DNA of 64,000 nucleotides from Saprospiraceae bacterium (GTDB lineage Bacteria > Bacteroidota > Bacteroidia > Chitinophagales > Saprospiraceae): NCBI GenBank assembly GCA_016715985.1, contig JADJXD010000001.1, forward strand, positions 372,001 to 436,000. Reading direction: 5' to 3'. The position numbers and the translations under genes are program-made. Below are positions 25,788 to 34,543 of this stretch, piece by piece. The notes under the pieces are model-generated. The model was given only the letters and a program-made list of their open reading frames with translations. It searched no databases and was not told the origin of the DNA. Position 1 is the first letter of the stretch. Each line of letters opens with the position of its first letter.

Positions 25788-26295
25788 TCATACAGGCTGA
25801 GAAGCATGTATGTTTTTGGGGGTGACACCATACAGGCTGGGAAGCCTGTATGAACGACAAACCCCCAAACCGTCGGATTAAACAACAACCGCCGAAACAT
25901 ACCCACCACGCCTCACCGCCTTTCGGTACAACCGTTCCTGTTGGCGTCCCCGCCAACAGGATTCCCAACTACCAAAGCCAACAGGTGAACCCATCCGTCC
26001 CCGCCAACAGGACAACACTACAACTATTGCCAACAGGAGTTTTTTTGTGGCGTAATGTCATACAGGCTGGGAAGCCTGTATGAACGTCAAACCCAAACTG
26101 CCGTATAAACAACAAACGCCGGAACATACCCACTACGCCCTACCGCCTTTCGGTACAACCGTTCCTGTTGGAGTCCCCGCCAACAGGTGAACCCATCCGT
26201 CCCCCCCAACAGGTGAAACCAGCTACAAAAGCTAACACATGAACCCAACAGTCCCCGCCAACAGGACAACGTTATATCCAAAGCCAACAGGAACC
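25788..26295 (+). repeat. Right repeat flank of the RAYT gene
   Basis: It has the same parts and the same orientation as the left flank: a decayed hairpin A (25788-25813), hairpin A (25828-25853), hairpin B (25937-25960), 26-bp-period cores (for example 25978, 26004, 26030), a second A (26058-26083), a mismatched B (26164-26187) and further cores up to 26290. Open frames of 60-90 codons here and in the left flank (Trp/Gly/Leu-rich) are translations of the repeats. Confidence 0.75.
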
Positions 26296-26787
26296 TGTGA
26301 AGTGTGTTATATTTTTAGTAAAAGGTAGATTTTAATGATTAAACGGTAAATATTCTTCTAAAAAACTAAAAATATGCAAAAAAATATAACTCTGAAAAAG
26401 GGGTAAAATTTCACTAAAAAAGTCGTAATGAATAAAATACCAAATAATAATCTAATACAACCATTTAAATACCTAAGATGACCAAATAAATAAAATATGT
26501 AGAATAAATTTAATATATTCTAAATGCTAAAAATATGTTAAATCATTTGTACGATATTATGATTTTAAGATATAGCTTTGCTTTGTTTATGCCGAGTCAA
26601 CCCCGATGCAAAAAACATTATTTTATAAAGTTATAACACCTTAACTATTTTATGCTAAAAAAAATATGTGATTCCCGGGGCAATCTTATTATATAATTTA
26701 CACAGATTTTCAAAAAGTAAAGACTTCCATTTTGAGTATTTTAATATTCTGATTTTACTAAATTTTTAATTAATAACAACCTGATTT
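26296..26787. other. AT-rich leader region of the giant surface protein gene
   Basis: Nearly 500 bp of AT-rich sequence without a coding frame. TAGCTTTG (26573-26580) matches TAnnTTTG and has a TTTG 23 bp upstream (26546-26549). If used, it would give an untranslated leader of about 200 nt before the ATG at 26788. I see no known riboswitch. Confidence 0.35.
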
Positions 26788-29700
26788 ATGAGAAATGTAA
26801 ACTTATTTTTATCTAAGTCCATATGGCTTAATTTATTTATTTTAACTTTCGTAATGCTTGCTACACTGCCATCCTATGGGCAGGTGAGCGGATACTCATT
26901 TTCACAAAGTAGCGGTACTTATACTCCAATAGTTGGAGGTATAAACATACCTTCAACAACAGCAGCCACATTAGATGATAATGTCTACGGCAATTTGCCA
27001 ATTGGGTTTTCATTTAATTACAACGGTACTAATTACACAGAATTTGGTATAAATGCCAATGGGTGGATTAACCTTGGTTCAACTTTACCCACAAACTCGA
27101 ACACCGCCCTCAGTAGTGGTAGTACAAATAATGTAATAGCACCACTAAACAATGATTTAATTGGTCGTATAATGTTGACAGGTAATAGGACTTCTGGATC
27201 CAGTACTGTCACAATTACTTCAGGCGATATAACTCAATTATCTATTGGTGACGGTATAACTGGAACTGGTATTCCGTCAGGTACAACAATAACTTCAATT
27301 TCAGGCAGTACTATTATAATGTCTGCAAATGCTTCATCAAGTGGCACAGGATTTAATGTTCGCATTTGCAAAACTGATGCAGGAATTCGTTATCAAACTA
27401 TGGGAATGTCTCCGAATAGACAATTGGTGATCCAGTGGACAGGATTTAATAGATATGCTACAAATGGAGCTTTTGGAGAAGTTCTTAATTTTCAGATTAT
27501 TTTAAATGAAACATCAAATTCTATTAATTTAATTTATAACATTCTTGGTCCTAGTTCTACATCTACTGTAAACTATCAAATTGGATTAAGAGGAAGTAAT
27601 AATTCAGACTTTAACAATCGTTCTACTACTACTGATTGGGCAGCTACCTTGGCAGGTGGTATTAATACAGCAACAGTAGCTTTAAGCAATACAATCAAAC
27701 CTTCAATCGGACTTACTTTTACCTGGGCGCCACCTTCATGCATAGCGCCAACTGGATTGAATAATGCTAACCTTACTTCGACTACTGCTACAATTGGGTG
27801 GTCTGCTGTACCATCGGCTACAGGTGGTTATGATTGGGAGTTGCGCTCTATTGGTGCCTGTGGAAGTGGCTCTCCATTACAATCGGGTAATTCAACTACC
27901 ACATCTGTCAATTTAACTGGGTTAACAGCAAATACAAGTTATATCTACTGTGTGCGTAGCGTATGTGATGGCCCAAGTAACAGTGGATGGGCATCCAGTA
28001 ATTTTTTTACTGGGTATTGTTTAGCATCATCTACATCTCAAGCATCATGGATAAGTGCTTTCTCTACAACAGGTGGGAGTACAAATATTTCCCATACAGC
28101 AGGTGTTGGTGCAACTGGAGGCTATGCCGACTTAACAGCCACTGATATAGTTAGTAATTATATTGGCAATGCTACAAACTTCTCTATAACATCTGGTGGT
28201 CCTACTGTAGGTAATGCTATATGGGTTGATTGGAATAATAATTTAATTTTTGAAAGTGGTGAAAGAATGTATGTCTCATCAGGATACGGAACCACTGTCA
28301 CAGGTAGTTTCGCTGTTCCTGCTGCAACCCCAAATGGTAATTATAGAATGAGGGTTATAACAGATTGGAATATCTCTGCCCCATCCAATCCTTGTGGAAA
28401 TATTGATAGAGGTGAATATAAAGATTTTACCTTTACCGTTATAGACCAACCTGCCGCTTGCGTTGCACCTATTGATCAACCTACAGATTTTACTACAGGA
28501 TCGAATACTGTATCTGCAATCTCCGGTTCTTTTACTGCCGCAACATCTGCACCTTCCGGATATCTGGTAGTCAGAAGTATTGGTGCTTTAGATACAAATC
28601 CTGTTGATGGTACGCTTTATGCTGCAAATGCAAGTTTGGGTAACGGCACTGTGATTCAATCGAATGCCAATCTTACTTTTACAGGCACCGGACTGCAGTC
28701 CAATACTGCTTATACAATAACCATATTTTCTTACAACAATACTTCATGTTCAGGTGGCCCCGCATATCTGACTACTTCACCTTTATCCGGAACACTGACG
28801 ACATGTCCGGCAGCTCCTACCGCAGCTGTCAATTCGGCAATTTCGACAGACGGATTTACAGTGAGTTGGACAGCGTCTGCTGTCGGTGGCAGTGCCGGAA
28901 CGATCAATTACACAGTCGAAGTTTATGAAGACAGCGGATTTACGATGCCCGTAACAGGTTCTCCTTTTGATGCCATGACAAATCTAAATCAGGCTGTGTC
29001 CGGTCTCGATGATGCAACGACTTACTATTATCGCATTTTTGCAAATAATGGAAGTTGCAACAGCAATTATTTAACCGGAAGTGTTTTTACAGGGTATTGT
29101 TTAGCATCATCTACATCTCAAGCATCGTGGATAAGTGCTTTCTCTACAACAGGAGGAAGTACAAATATTTCCCACACAGCAGGTGTTGGTGCAAGTGGAG
29201 GCTATGCCGACTTAACAGCCACTGATATAGTAAGTAATTATATTGGCAATGCTACAAACTTCTCTATAACATCTGGTGGTCCTACTGTAGGTAATGCTAT
29301 TTGGGTTGATTGGAATAATAATTTAATTTTTGAAAGTGGTGAAAGAATGTATGTCTCGTCAGGATACGGAACCACTGTCACAGGTAGTTTCGCTGTTCCT
29401 GCTGCAACTCCAAATGGTAATTACAGGATCAGGGTTATAACAGACTTTAATATGTCTGCTCCTTCAAATCCATGCGGTAATATAACGAGAGGCGAATATA
29501 AAGATTTTACTTTTACCGTTATAGATCAGCCTGCCGCTTGCGTTGCACCTGCTGATCAGCCTACAGATTTTACTTCGGGGACAAACACTGCTACAACCAT
29601 TTCAGGTTCTTTTACAGCAGCAGTTTCAGTACCTTCAGGCTATCTGGTCGTGAGAAGTATCGGAGTTTTAGATACTGACCCGGTTGATGGTACAATTTAT

Positions 29701-32589
29701 GCTCCTAATGCCAGTTTGGGTAACGGCACCGTGATTCAATCGAATGCCAACCTCACATTTTCAGGCAGTGGACTTCAATCTAATACTGCTTATACCATAA
29801 CAATATTTTCATATAATAATACAGCTTGTTCAGGTGGCCCCGCATATTTGACTACTTCACCTTTATCCGGAACACTAACTACATGTCCGGTAGCTCCTAC
29901 CGCAGCTGTCAATTCGGCAATATCGACAGACGGATTTACAGTGAGTTGGACAGCGTCTGCTGTCGGTGGCAGTGCCGGAACGATCAATTACACAGTCGAA
30001 GTTTATGAAGACAGCGGATTTACGATGCCCGTAACAGGTTCTCCTTTTGATGCCATGACAAATCTAAATCAGGCTGTGACCGGTCTCGATGATGCAACGA
30101 CTTACTATTATCGCATTTTTGCAAATAATGGAAGTTGTAACAGTACTTTCCTTACAGGGAATGTGATGACATTATGTAATGCTGAAAATGCACCAACTGC
30201 TATTCAGACATTTGCAACTTTTACAGGCGCTGCTCCAGCACCTGCATGTTGGAGTGAAGCTACCGGCACTTTAGCAGTTTCAACTACACTTTCAGGCACC
30301 ACAAGTGCTTGGTTGCTGAAAGCAAATGGTTTTGCGAATATTACTTCAACAAATCCAGGTGCTTCTATTAATTTATATAGCACAAAAAATGATTGGATCA
30401 TATCTCAGCCTATTGATTTAGGTGTTACGCCTAGTCAATTCCGAGTTTCTTATAATATGGCTGTAACAAATTGGGATGGCACTTCAGTTCAATCTACATT
30501 AGGTACACACAAAGTTGATATTGTTGTATCTACAGATGGAGGAACTACATGGTCCAATTCAAATGTTATTAAAACCTACACTGGAGTCGGAACGTATAGT
30601 AATACCGGACAAATTGAAACAATCGATCTTATAGGTTACTCTGGAATTGTTAAAATTGCTTTTGTTGCTACGACAACTGTAATTTCCCCTGATATTGATT
30701 TTCACATTGATGATTTTAAAGTTGAAGCAATTCCAATGGAGACTATCGACTGGGGTAATCTCCAATGGCCACCATCAGGTAGTATATATCCCGGTCAGAC
30801 TTATGATACATATGGGCAAGCATATAAGGCAGGTATTACTGACCCGGCAGGTCAAGCTCCGGGGCTTGATGCATGGATTGGGTACAATAATGCTGATACA
30901 GACCCTGAAACCTGGACCAACTGGATTCCAGCCTCTTTCAATACTGAGGCAGGAAATAATGATGAGTTTATAGGAACATTCACGGCAAATACATTTACTC
31001 CAGGCACTTATTACTATGCATACAGATACCAGTACAATGGAGGTCCATTCAGATATGGCGGATATAGCCCATCACCTGGAGGTGGATTCTGGGATGGCAC
31101 TACTTATGTGAGTGGTGTGCTGACTGTCAATCCATGTCCAACCTTTACACCGTCTGCATCTCCATTGTCCATTTGTGCAGGAGGGTCATCAGATTTAAGT
31201 GTATCCAGTGGACATGGGAGCTACACCTATTCCTGGGATCCTGGAAGTTTCACTGGGGGAGGGCCACATAATGTTACACCTTCCTCCACGACTACCTATA
31301 CGGTAATAGCGACAGACGGTTCAATATCATGTACCAATACCGGAACTGTGACTGTGACTGTCAACCCGCTTCCGGTTATCACAAGTGTAACTGCGGCGCC
31401 AAATAATTTCTGCTCTGGAGGAAATTCACAATTAGAAGTAGTTGCCGCTTCATCTGCTAAAGACTTTGTATTTGCAGCAACTTCAGGCTCATTCACACCA
31501 CTGGTAGGGGGTGTAGATGTAAATTCAATTGAAGCTGACGATGCCATTTCAACAGCAATACCAATTGGATTTCCATTTACATTTGCCGGAACCACTTATT
31601 CAAATGCATATGCAAGTTCTAATGGATTTTTAAGTTTCAATGCTTCGGCAACAACCACTGCCGGAAATAATCTTACATCACCATCATCAACATTATTGCC
31701 ATTATTGGCACCGCTCTGGGATGATCTGGATGGGAGAGCTACAGGCGGCAGTCAGGCAAGGTATCTGACGGATGGAATATCGCCCAATCAGGTGTTTACC
31801 ATAGAATGGTTAAATTGGGAATGGAACTACCAATCTACTGCAGCAGTCATATCTTTTCAGATAAAATTATACGAAGCAGATAATAGAATCGAATTTGTTT
31901 ACAGACAAGAAGCAGGAGCATATAACGCTGGTTCTACTGGTGGAGCATCAATAGGTATTACTTCTTTAACAGGCAATTTTCTTTCGTTAAATAACACAAG
32001 TGCAAGTCCGACAGCATCTTCCACAACTGAAACAAGTAATTTGAATACAAAGCCAGCCACCGGACAGATATATACTTTTACACCACCAAGCTATAGCTAT
32101 GCATGGTCACCTTCAACCTTCCTCAGTTCCACAAACATCAGTAATCCTATGGCCAATGCTGTAACCACAACAACAGAATATACTGCACAGGTAACAGATC
32201 AGAATAGCTGCACAAATACTATGTTGGTGTCGGTCAATGTAGAAGGTACAGTAGTTAAAAATTCAGGAAATGCAGGATTTAACAGCCTGAGAAATGTTTA
32301 TGACTGTATCACAGAAGGTGGCACCATCACATACGATCAGCCAGCCACGGATGAAAGTTTGTTGACGGTGCCTTTGGATATTACCAAATCGGTTACCATA
32401 CAAGGACTTGGACCTGATGATGGAGACAGACCAATGATTACTATACCTGGCGTAGGATTGAATATATCATCAGGTAAAACTCTCACACTTGATAATGTGG
32501 ACGTAACTTCTAGCGGAGTACCATTTGAAGGAACTGGAACACTTGTAATAAAAGAAGATAGTAAGACAGTAGTGCAAAAAATTGATTAA
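26788..32589 (+). CDS. Giant multidomain surface protein (GEVED, FN3 and PKD-like modules)
   Basis: This 1933-residue protein has a signal peptide (about 1-31, ending SYGQ). Domains in order: an N-terminal beta domain (about 33-315, FSQSSGTYTPIVGG), an FN3-like domain (about 320-410), a GEVED domain (about 410-555, WVDWNNNLIFESGERM) with two FN3-like modules to about 770, the same ~360-residue block again (about 770-1130), a jelly-roll-like region, a WPPSGSIYPGQ domain (about 1320-1445), a PKD-like domain, a second copy of the N-terminal beta domain (about 1555-1740), and a beta-helix-like end. No T9SS type A or B domain is visible; the end reads GTLVIKEDSKTVVQKID. It is probably an exported adhesin. 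A LytTR gene follows 9 bp later. Confidence 0.8.
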   Translation: MRNVNLFLSKSIWLNLFILTFVMLATLPSYGQVSGYSFSQSSGTYTPIVGGINIPSTTAATLDDNVYGNLPIGFSFNYNGTNYTEFGINANGWINLGSTLPTNSNTALSSGSTNNVIAPLNNDLIGRIMLTGNRTSGSSTVTITSGDITQLSIGDGITGTGIPSGTTITSISGSTIIMSANASSSGTGFNVRICKTDAGIRYQTMGMSPNRQLVIQWTGFNRYATNGAFGEVLNFQIILNETSNSINLIYNILGPSSTSTVNYQIGLRGSNNSDFNNRSTTTDWAATLAGGINTATVALSNTIKPSIGLTFTWAPPSCIAPTGLNNANLTSTTATIGWSAVPSATGGYDWELRSIGACGSGSPLQSGNSTTTSVNLTGLTANTSYIYCVRSVCDGPSNSGWASSNFFTGYCLASSTSQASWISAFSTTGGSTNISHTAGVGATGGYADLTATDIVSNYIGNATNFSITSGGPTVGNAIWVDWNNNLIFESGERMYVSSGYGTTVTGSFAVPAATPNGNYRMRVITDWNISAPSNPCGNIDRGEYKDFTFTVIDQPAACVAPIDQPTDFTTGSNTVSAISGSFTAATSAPSGYLVVRSIGALDTNPVDGTLYAANASLGNGTVIQSNANLTFTGTGLQSNTAYTITIFSYNNTSCSGGPAYLTTSPLSGTLTTCPAAPTAAVNSAISTDGFTVSWTASAVGGSAGTINYTVEVYEDSGFTMPVTGSPFDAMTNLNQAVSGLDDATTYYYRIFANNGSCNSNYLTGSVFTGYCLASSTSQASWISAFSTTGGSTNISHTAGVGASGGYADLTATDIVSNYIGNATNFSITSGGPTVGNAIWVDWNNNLIFESGERMYVSSGYGTTVTGSFAVPAATPNGNYRIRVITDFNMSAPSNPCGNITRGEYKDFTFTVIDQPAACVAPADQPTDFTSGTNTATTISGSFTAAVSVPSGYLVVRSIGVLDTDPVDGTIYAPNASLGNGTVIQSNANLTFSGSGLQSNTAYTITIFSYNNTACSGGPAYLTTSPLSGTLTTCPVAPTAAVNSAISTDGFTVSWTASAVGGSAGTINYTVEVYEDSGFTMPVTGSPFDAMTNLNQAVTGLDDATTYYYRIFANNGSCNSTFLTGNVMTLCNAENAPTAIQTFATFTGAAPAPACWSEATGTLAVSTTLSGTTSAWLLKANGFANITSTNPGASINLYSTKNDWIISQPIDLGVTPSQFRVSYNMAVTNWDGTSVQSTLGTHKVDIVVSTDGGTTWSNSNVIKTYTGVGTYSNTGQIETIDLIGYSGIVKIAFVATTTVISPDIDFHIDDFKVEAIPMETIDWGNLQWPPSGSIYPGQTYDTYGQAYKAGITDPAGQAPGLDAWIGYNNADTDPETWTNWIPASFNTEAGNNDEFIGTFTANTFTPGTYYYAYRYQYNGGPFRYGGYSPSPGGGFWDGTTYVSGVLTVNPCPTFTPSASPLSICAGGSSDLSVSSGHGSYTYSWDPGSFTGGGPHNVTPSSTTTYTVIATDGSISCTNTGTVTVTVNPLPVITSVTAAPNNFCSGGNSQLEVVAASSAKDFVFAATSGSFTPLVGGVDVNSIEADDAISTAIPIGFPFTFAGTTYSNAYASSNGFLSFNASATTTAGNNLTSPSSTLLPLLAPLWDDLDGRATGGSQARYLTDGISPNQVFTIEWLNWEWNYQSTAAVISFQIKLYEADNRIEFVYRQEAGAYNAGSTGGASIGITSLTGNFLSLNNTSASPTASSTTETSNLNTKPATGQIYTFTPPSYSYAWSPSTFLSSTNISNPMANAVTTTTEYTAQVTDQNSCTNTMLVSVNVEGTVVKNSGNAGFNSLRNVYDCITEGGTITYDQPATDESLLTVPLDITKSVTIQGLGPDDGDRPMITIPGVGLNISSGKTLTLDNVDVTSSGVPFEGTGTLVIKEDSKTVVQKID
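28015..30174 (+). repeat. Tandem 1080-bp duplication inside the giant gene
   Basis: The block beginning TGTTTAGCATCATCTACATC at about 28018 recurs exactly 1080 bp later (29098). Identity is near complete over several stretches, including 28803-29060 against 29883-30140, and lower in between. The two copies code for the GEVED plus two FN3-like modules. Confidence 0.85.
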
Positions 32590-32598
32590 CAAGCAGTT

Positions 32599-33045
32599 AT
32601 GAAAGTAGTAAAAATGGTGCCGATAAGCGAGTATGTCACACTCAAGATGGAGGTGGACAGACTCACTGCTATGGTGACTGAACTCACAGGCCAGCTTCAG
32701 GAGACACAACAGCTCAATACGCCTTCTATGGACAAAGGTGTATTTATCTGGTCTGAAGGTAAGAGTACTTTTGTACGTATAAAAGACATCGTGATGATGA
32801 AAGCAGAAAGTAATTATTCTGTTATTTATCTGAATAACGGACTTCAATTTTTCACCTCACATACTTTGAAGTATTGGGTGGAAAAATGTAAAGTTCCGCA
32901 ACTGATCAGAACACATAAGTCGTATGTGGTCAATTACAGGAATGTAGTTTCTATTGATCAGCATGCTAAAACGATATTATTGGAAGGAGGACATATAGCT
33001 CCGTTTTCAAGATCGGCCAAAAAACTGATCTCAGAAATTATTTAA
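32599..33045 (+). CDS. Stand-alone LytTR DNA-binding regulator
   Basis: The 148-residue protein has a short N-terminal coiled coil (about 10-40, LKMEVDRLTAMVTELTGQL) and a C-terminal LytTR domain (about 48-148) with typical features: FVRIKDIVMMKAESNYSVIYL, TLKYWVEK, LIRTHKSYVVNYRNVVSID and the closing PFSRSAKKLISEI. There is no response-regulator receiver domain, so it is not controlled by a histidine kinase in the usual way. It lies 9 bp after the giant surface protein gene and ends at a strong terminator, so the two are cotranscribed. LytTR factors often control surface and exopolymer genes; autoregulation of this operon is an inference. Confidence 0.88.
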   Translation: MKVVKMVPISEYVTLKMEVDRLTAMVTELTGQLQETQQLNTPSMDKGVFIWSEGKSTFVRIKDIVMMKAESNYSVIYLNNGLQFFTSHTLKYWVEKCKVPQLIRTHKSYVVNYRNVVSIDQHAKTILLEGGHIAPFSRSAKKLISEII

Positions 33046-33065
33046 AATAATCTCAAACCGCTTGA

Positions 33066-33104
33066 AAGCCGGGTTCTTCATTGGAAGGATTCGGCTTTTT
33101 TTTT
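33066..33104 (+). terminator. Rho-independent terminator after the LytTR gene
   Basis: The 12-bp stem GCCGGGTTCTTC / GAAGGATTCGGC (33068-33095, G-T pairs included) with loop ATTG is followed by nine T. Confidence 0.88.
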
Positions 33105-33124
33105 ATTTTTGAATTAAGTAATGC

Positions 33125-34168
33125 TCACAGACAATCGTCCAATGCTTCACCATCTTCTATATGAGCAATGAGATTCATAGCAAAAAACGGAGCCATGGAT
33201 GTCCCTTTAGTCCCCATTCCGTTAAAAAAATACATTCCCTTATGAACAGGATGTTCACTGATAAAGGGTCTTCGGTTTTTTGTACTGGGGCGTATCGCTG
33301 CCCGATGATCTATAATTTCATATTCGAGTAGTAACATTTCATTTAAATGAGTTATCAATTCCTTTCTGATCTTTTCAGTGGGAGTATCATTTTCAGCCCG
33401 CCACTCATACCCGGAACCTACCCAGTAAATATCATCATATAAACGGACTATAAACACTTTATCTTTGATCATCTTTTCAAAATCAGCTCCCGGGATTCTT
33501 ACAATCAATGCTTCTCCTTTGGAAGGGGCAAATCTTTCAGAAGGGAAAAAAGGATTTTGTTCCCCTTTATACCCTTCACAAAAAATGACTTGGGTTGTCC
33601 TGATACTTTTATAGAGATAAGTTTCTTCAATAATCTGCAATTTGTTATGATCAAAATTTTCGGATAGATATTCTTCTGTTTTTTGGAGATGTACTCTCCA
33701 CGCCTTTACCAATTCGCCGATATTAACCTGAAATCCATTGTTCACCTCCCCATAACCATAAAACGGTCGAATTTTGTTTTCAAAGTTTGATACATCTGCA
33801 AAGTCAGACATATATTGCTGATATTCAGGATCACCGGTTCGGGCAAACCAGGAATTTTCTTCTTCAGGATTACGGAGTACTCTGATGATAGTTCTCACAT
33901 TGAGAAATTCAATATCTAAATCCTTTTCCATATCTCTGTATAATGATTTTGCCAAAGGGAGCAACTCGTCTGAACGCCAGCTTTTGACAAATTTTTTTCC
34001 GGTTATGGGATTGACAATTCCGGCTGCAACCATTGAAGCAGAACCTTCATGGTTGTTATCTATGACCAATATTTTTTTTTGACGTTTTTTGAGAAGATAG
34101 GCAATAATAGTTCCTGCTATACCCTGCCCTACTATTATGTAATCAACCTGTATCTGTTTTGATGTCAT
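33125..34168 (-). CDS. FAD-dependent oxidoreductase, DadA/glycine oxidase-like
   Basis: The start at ATG 34168 gives 347 residues and a 4-bp ATGA overlap with the upstream mmcQ gene; the ATG at 34180 would overlap more. The N-terminus is a Rossmann FAD-binding motif, VDYIIVGQGIAGTIIAYLL (GxGxxG), followed by VIDNNHEGSASMVAAGIVNP, which is typical of D-amino-acid oxidase/glycine oxidase/DadA proteins. The C-terminal region has DHRAAIRPSTKNRRPFIS and FFNGMGTKGTSMAPFFA, matching the second FAD-binding part of the fold. It probably oxidises an amine or amino acid in the cytoplasm; substrate unknown. It is the last gene of the ribA operon. Confidence 0.85.
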   Translation of the reverse strand: MTSKQIQVDYIIVGQGIAGTIIAYLLKKRQKKILVIDNNHEGSASMVAAGIVNPITGKKFVKSWRSDELLPLAKSLYRDMEKDLDIEFLNVRTIIRVLRNPEEENSWFARTGDPEYQQYMSDFADVSNFENKIRPFYGYGEVNNGFQVNIGELVKAWRVHLQKTEEYLSENFDHNKLQIIEETYLYKSIRTTQVIFCEGYKGEQNPFFPSERFAPSKGEALIVRIPGADFEKMIKDKVFIVRLYDDIYWVGSGYEWRAENDTPTEKIRKELITHLNEMLLLEYEIIDHRAAIRPSTKNRRPFISEHPVHKGMYFFNGMGTKGTSMAPFFAMNLIAHIEDGEALDDCL

Positions 34169-34521
34169 AATTGACTCCATTCGAGCTTTAAGTTGGCAGG
34201 TAACCCTTTGACAACCAAATCATAGGAATGATCGATAAGGTCATAAATAAGTTTATCGTCCAGAGTTCCTTCCAGTGCTACGGTATTCCAGTGGCTTTTA
34301 TTCATGTGATAACCGGGGGTAATATCTTCAAATTCTTCCCGCAATTGAATAGCACGTTCGGGGCTGCATTTCAGATTGGCTTTGGGTGGTATTTCGTCTA
34401 AACCTGTTAAAGCAAACATTTTTCCCATCACTTTAAACACTAAGGTATCCCCTCCGAAAGGAAATGAATCCGTGACACCCGCTTTAGAAAGGCAGTATTC
34501 AGTAAAAGACTCAATATCCAT
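34165..34521 (-). CDS. MmcQ/YjbR-family protein
   Basis: The 118-residue protein has the MmcQ/YjbR (CyaY-like fold) pattern: LSKAGVTDSFPFGGDTLVFKVMGKMFAL, the conserved KANLKCSPERAIQLREEF and the ending GYHMNKSHWNTVAL with VVKGLPANLK-type closure. Members are small, single-domain, often described as DNA-binding, but their role is not firmly known. It lies 22 bp after ribA and overlaps the FAD oxidoreductase gene by 4 bp. Confidence 0.88.
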   Translation of the reverse strand: MDIESFTEYCLSKAGVTDSFPFGGDTLVFKVMGKMFALTGLDEIPPKANLKCSPERAIQLREEFEDITPGYHMNKSHWNTVALEGTLDDKLIYDLIDHSYDLVVKGLPANLKLEWSQL

Positions 34522-34543
34522 GATACCCTTTTAAGATGATGAA

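Larger units (their letters stand above)
24471..26295. mobile_element. RAYT-centred mosaic of REP-like hairpins and minisatellite
   Basis: This 1.8-kb block starts right after the ade stop codon. It contains one RAYT gene (25240-25746, minus) and two flanks built from the same parts. Part A is a perfect 26-nt hairpin (TCATACAGGCT-GGGA-AGCCTGTATGA) at 24572-24597, 24853-24878, 25030-25055 and 26058-26083, nearly perfect at 25828-25853 and decayed at 25788-25813. Part B is a 24-nt hairpin (CCTGTTGGCG-TCCC-CGCCAACAGG) at 24476, 24678, 24959, 25137, 25937 and 26164 (the fourth and sixth with a mismatch). A and B are joined by an ~80-bp conserved segment. Part C is the 26-bp-period repeat described separately. 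The hairpins plus Y1 transposase fit the RAYT/REP association known from enterobacteria and pseudomonads. Confidence 0.8.

Noticed and set aside
25747..25968. N-terminal extension of the RAYT protein
   Set aside because: The extra 74 codons consist of repeat sequence and hairpin DNA; the family-like start is at 25746.
24476..26290. CRISPR array
   Set aside because: The regular core-interval pattern is tempting, but the core is only 9 bp, intervals are 17 bp and repeated among themselves, and no cas genes are present.
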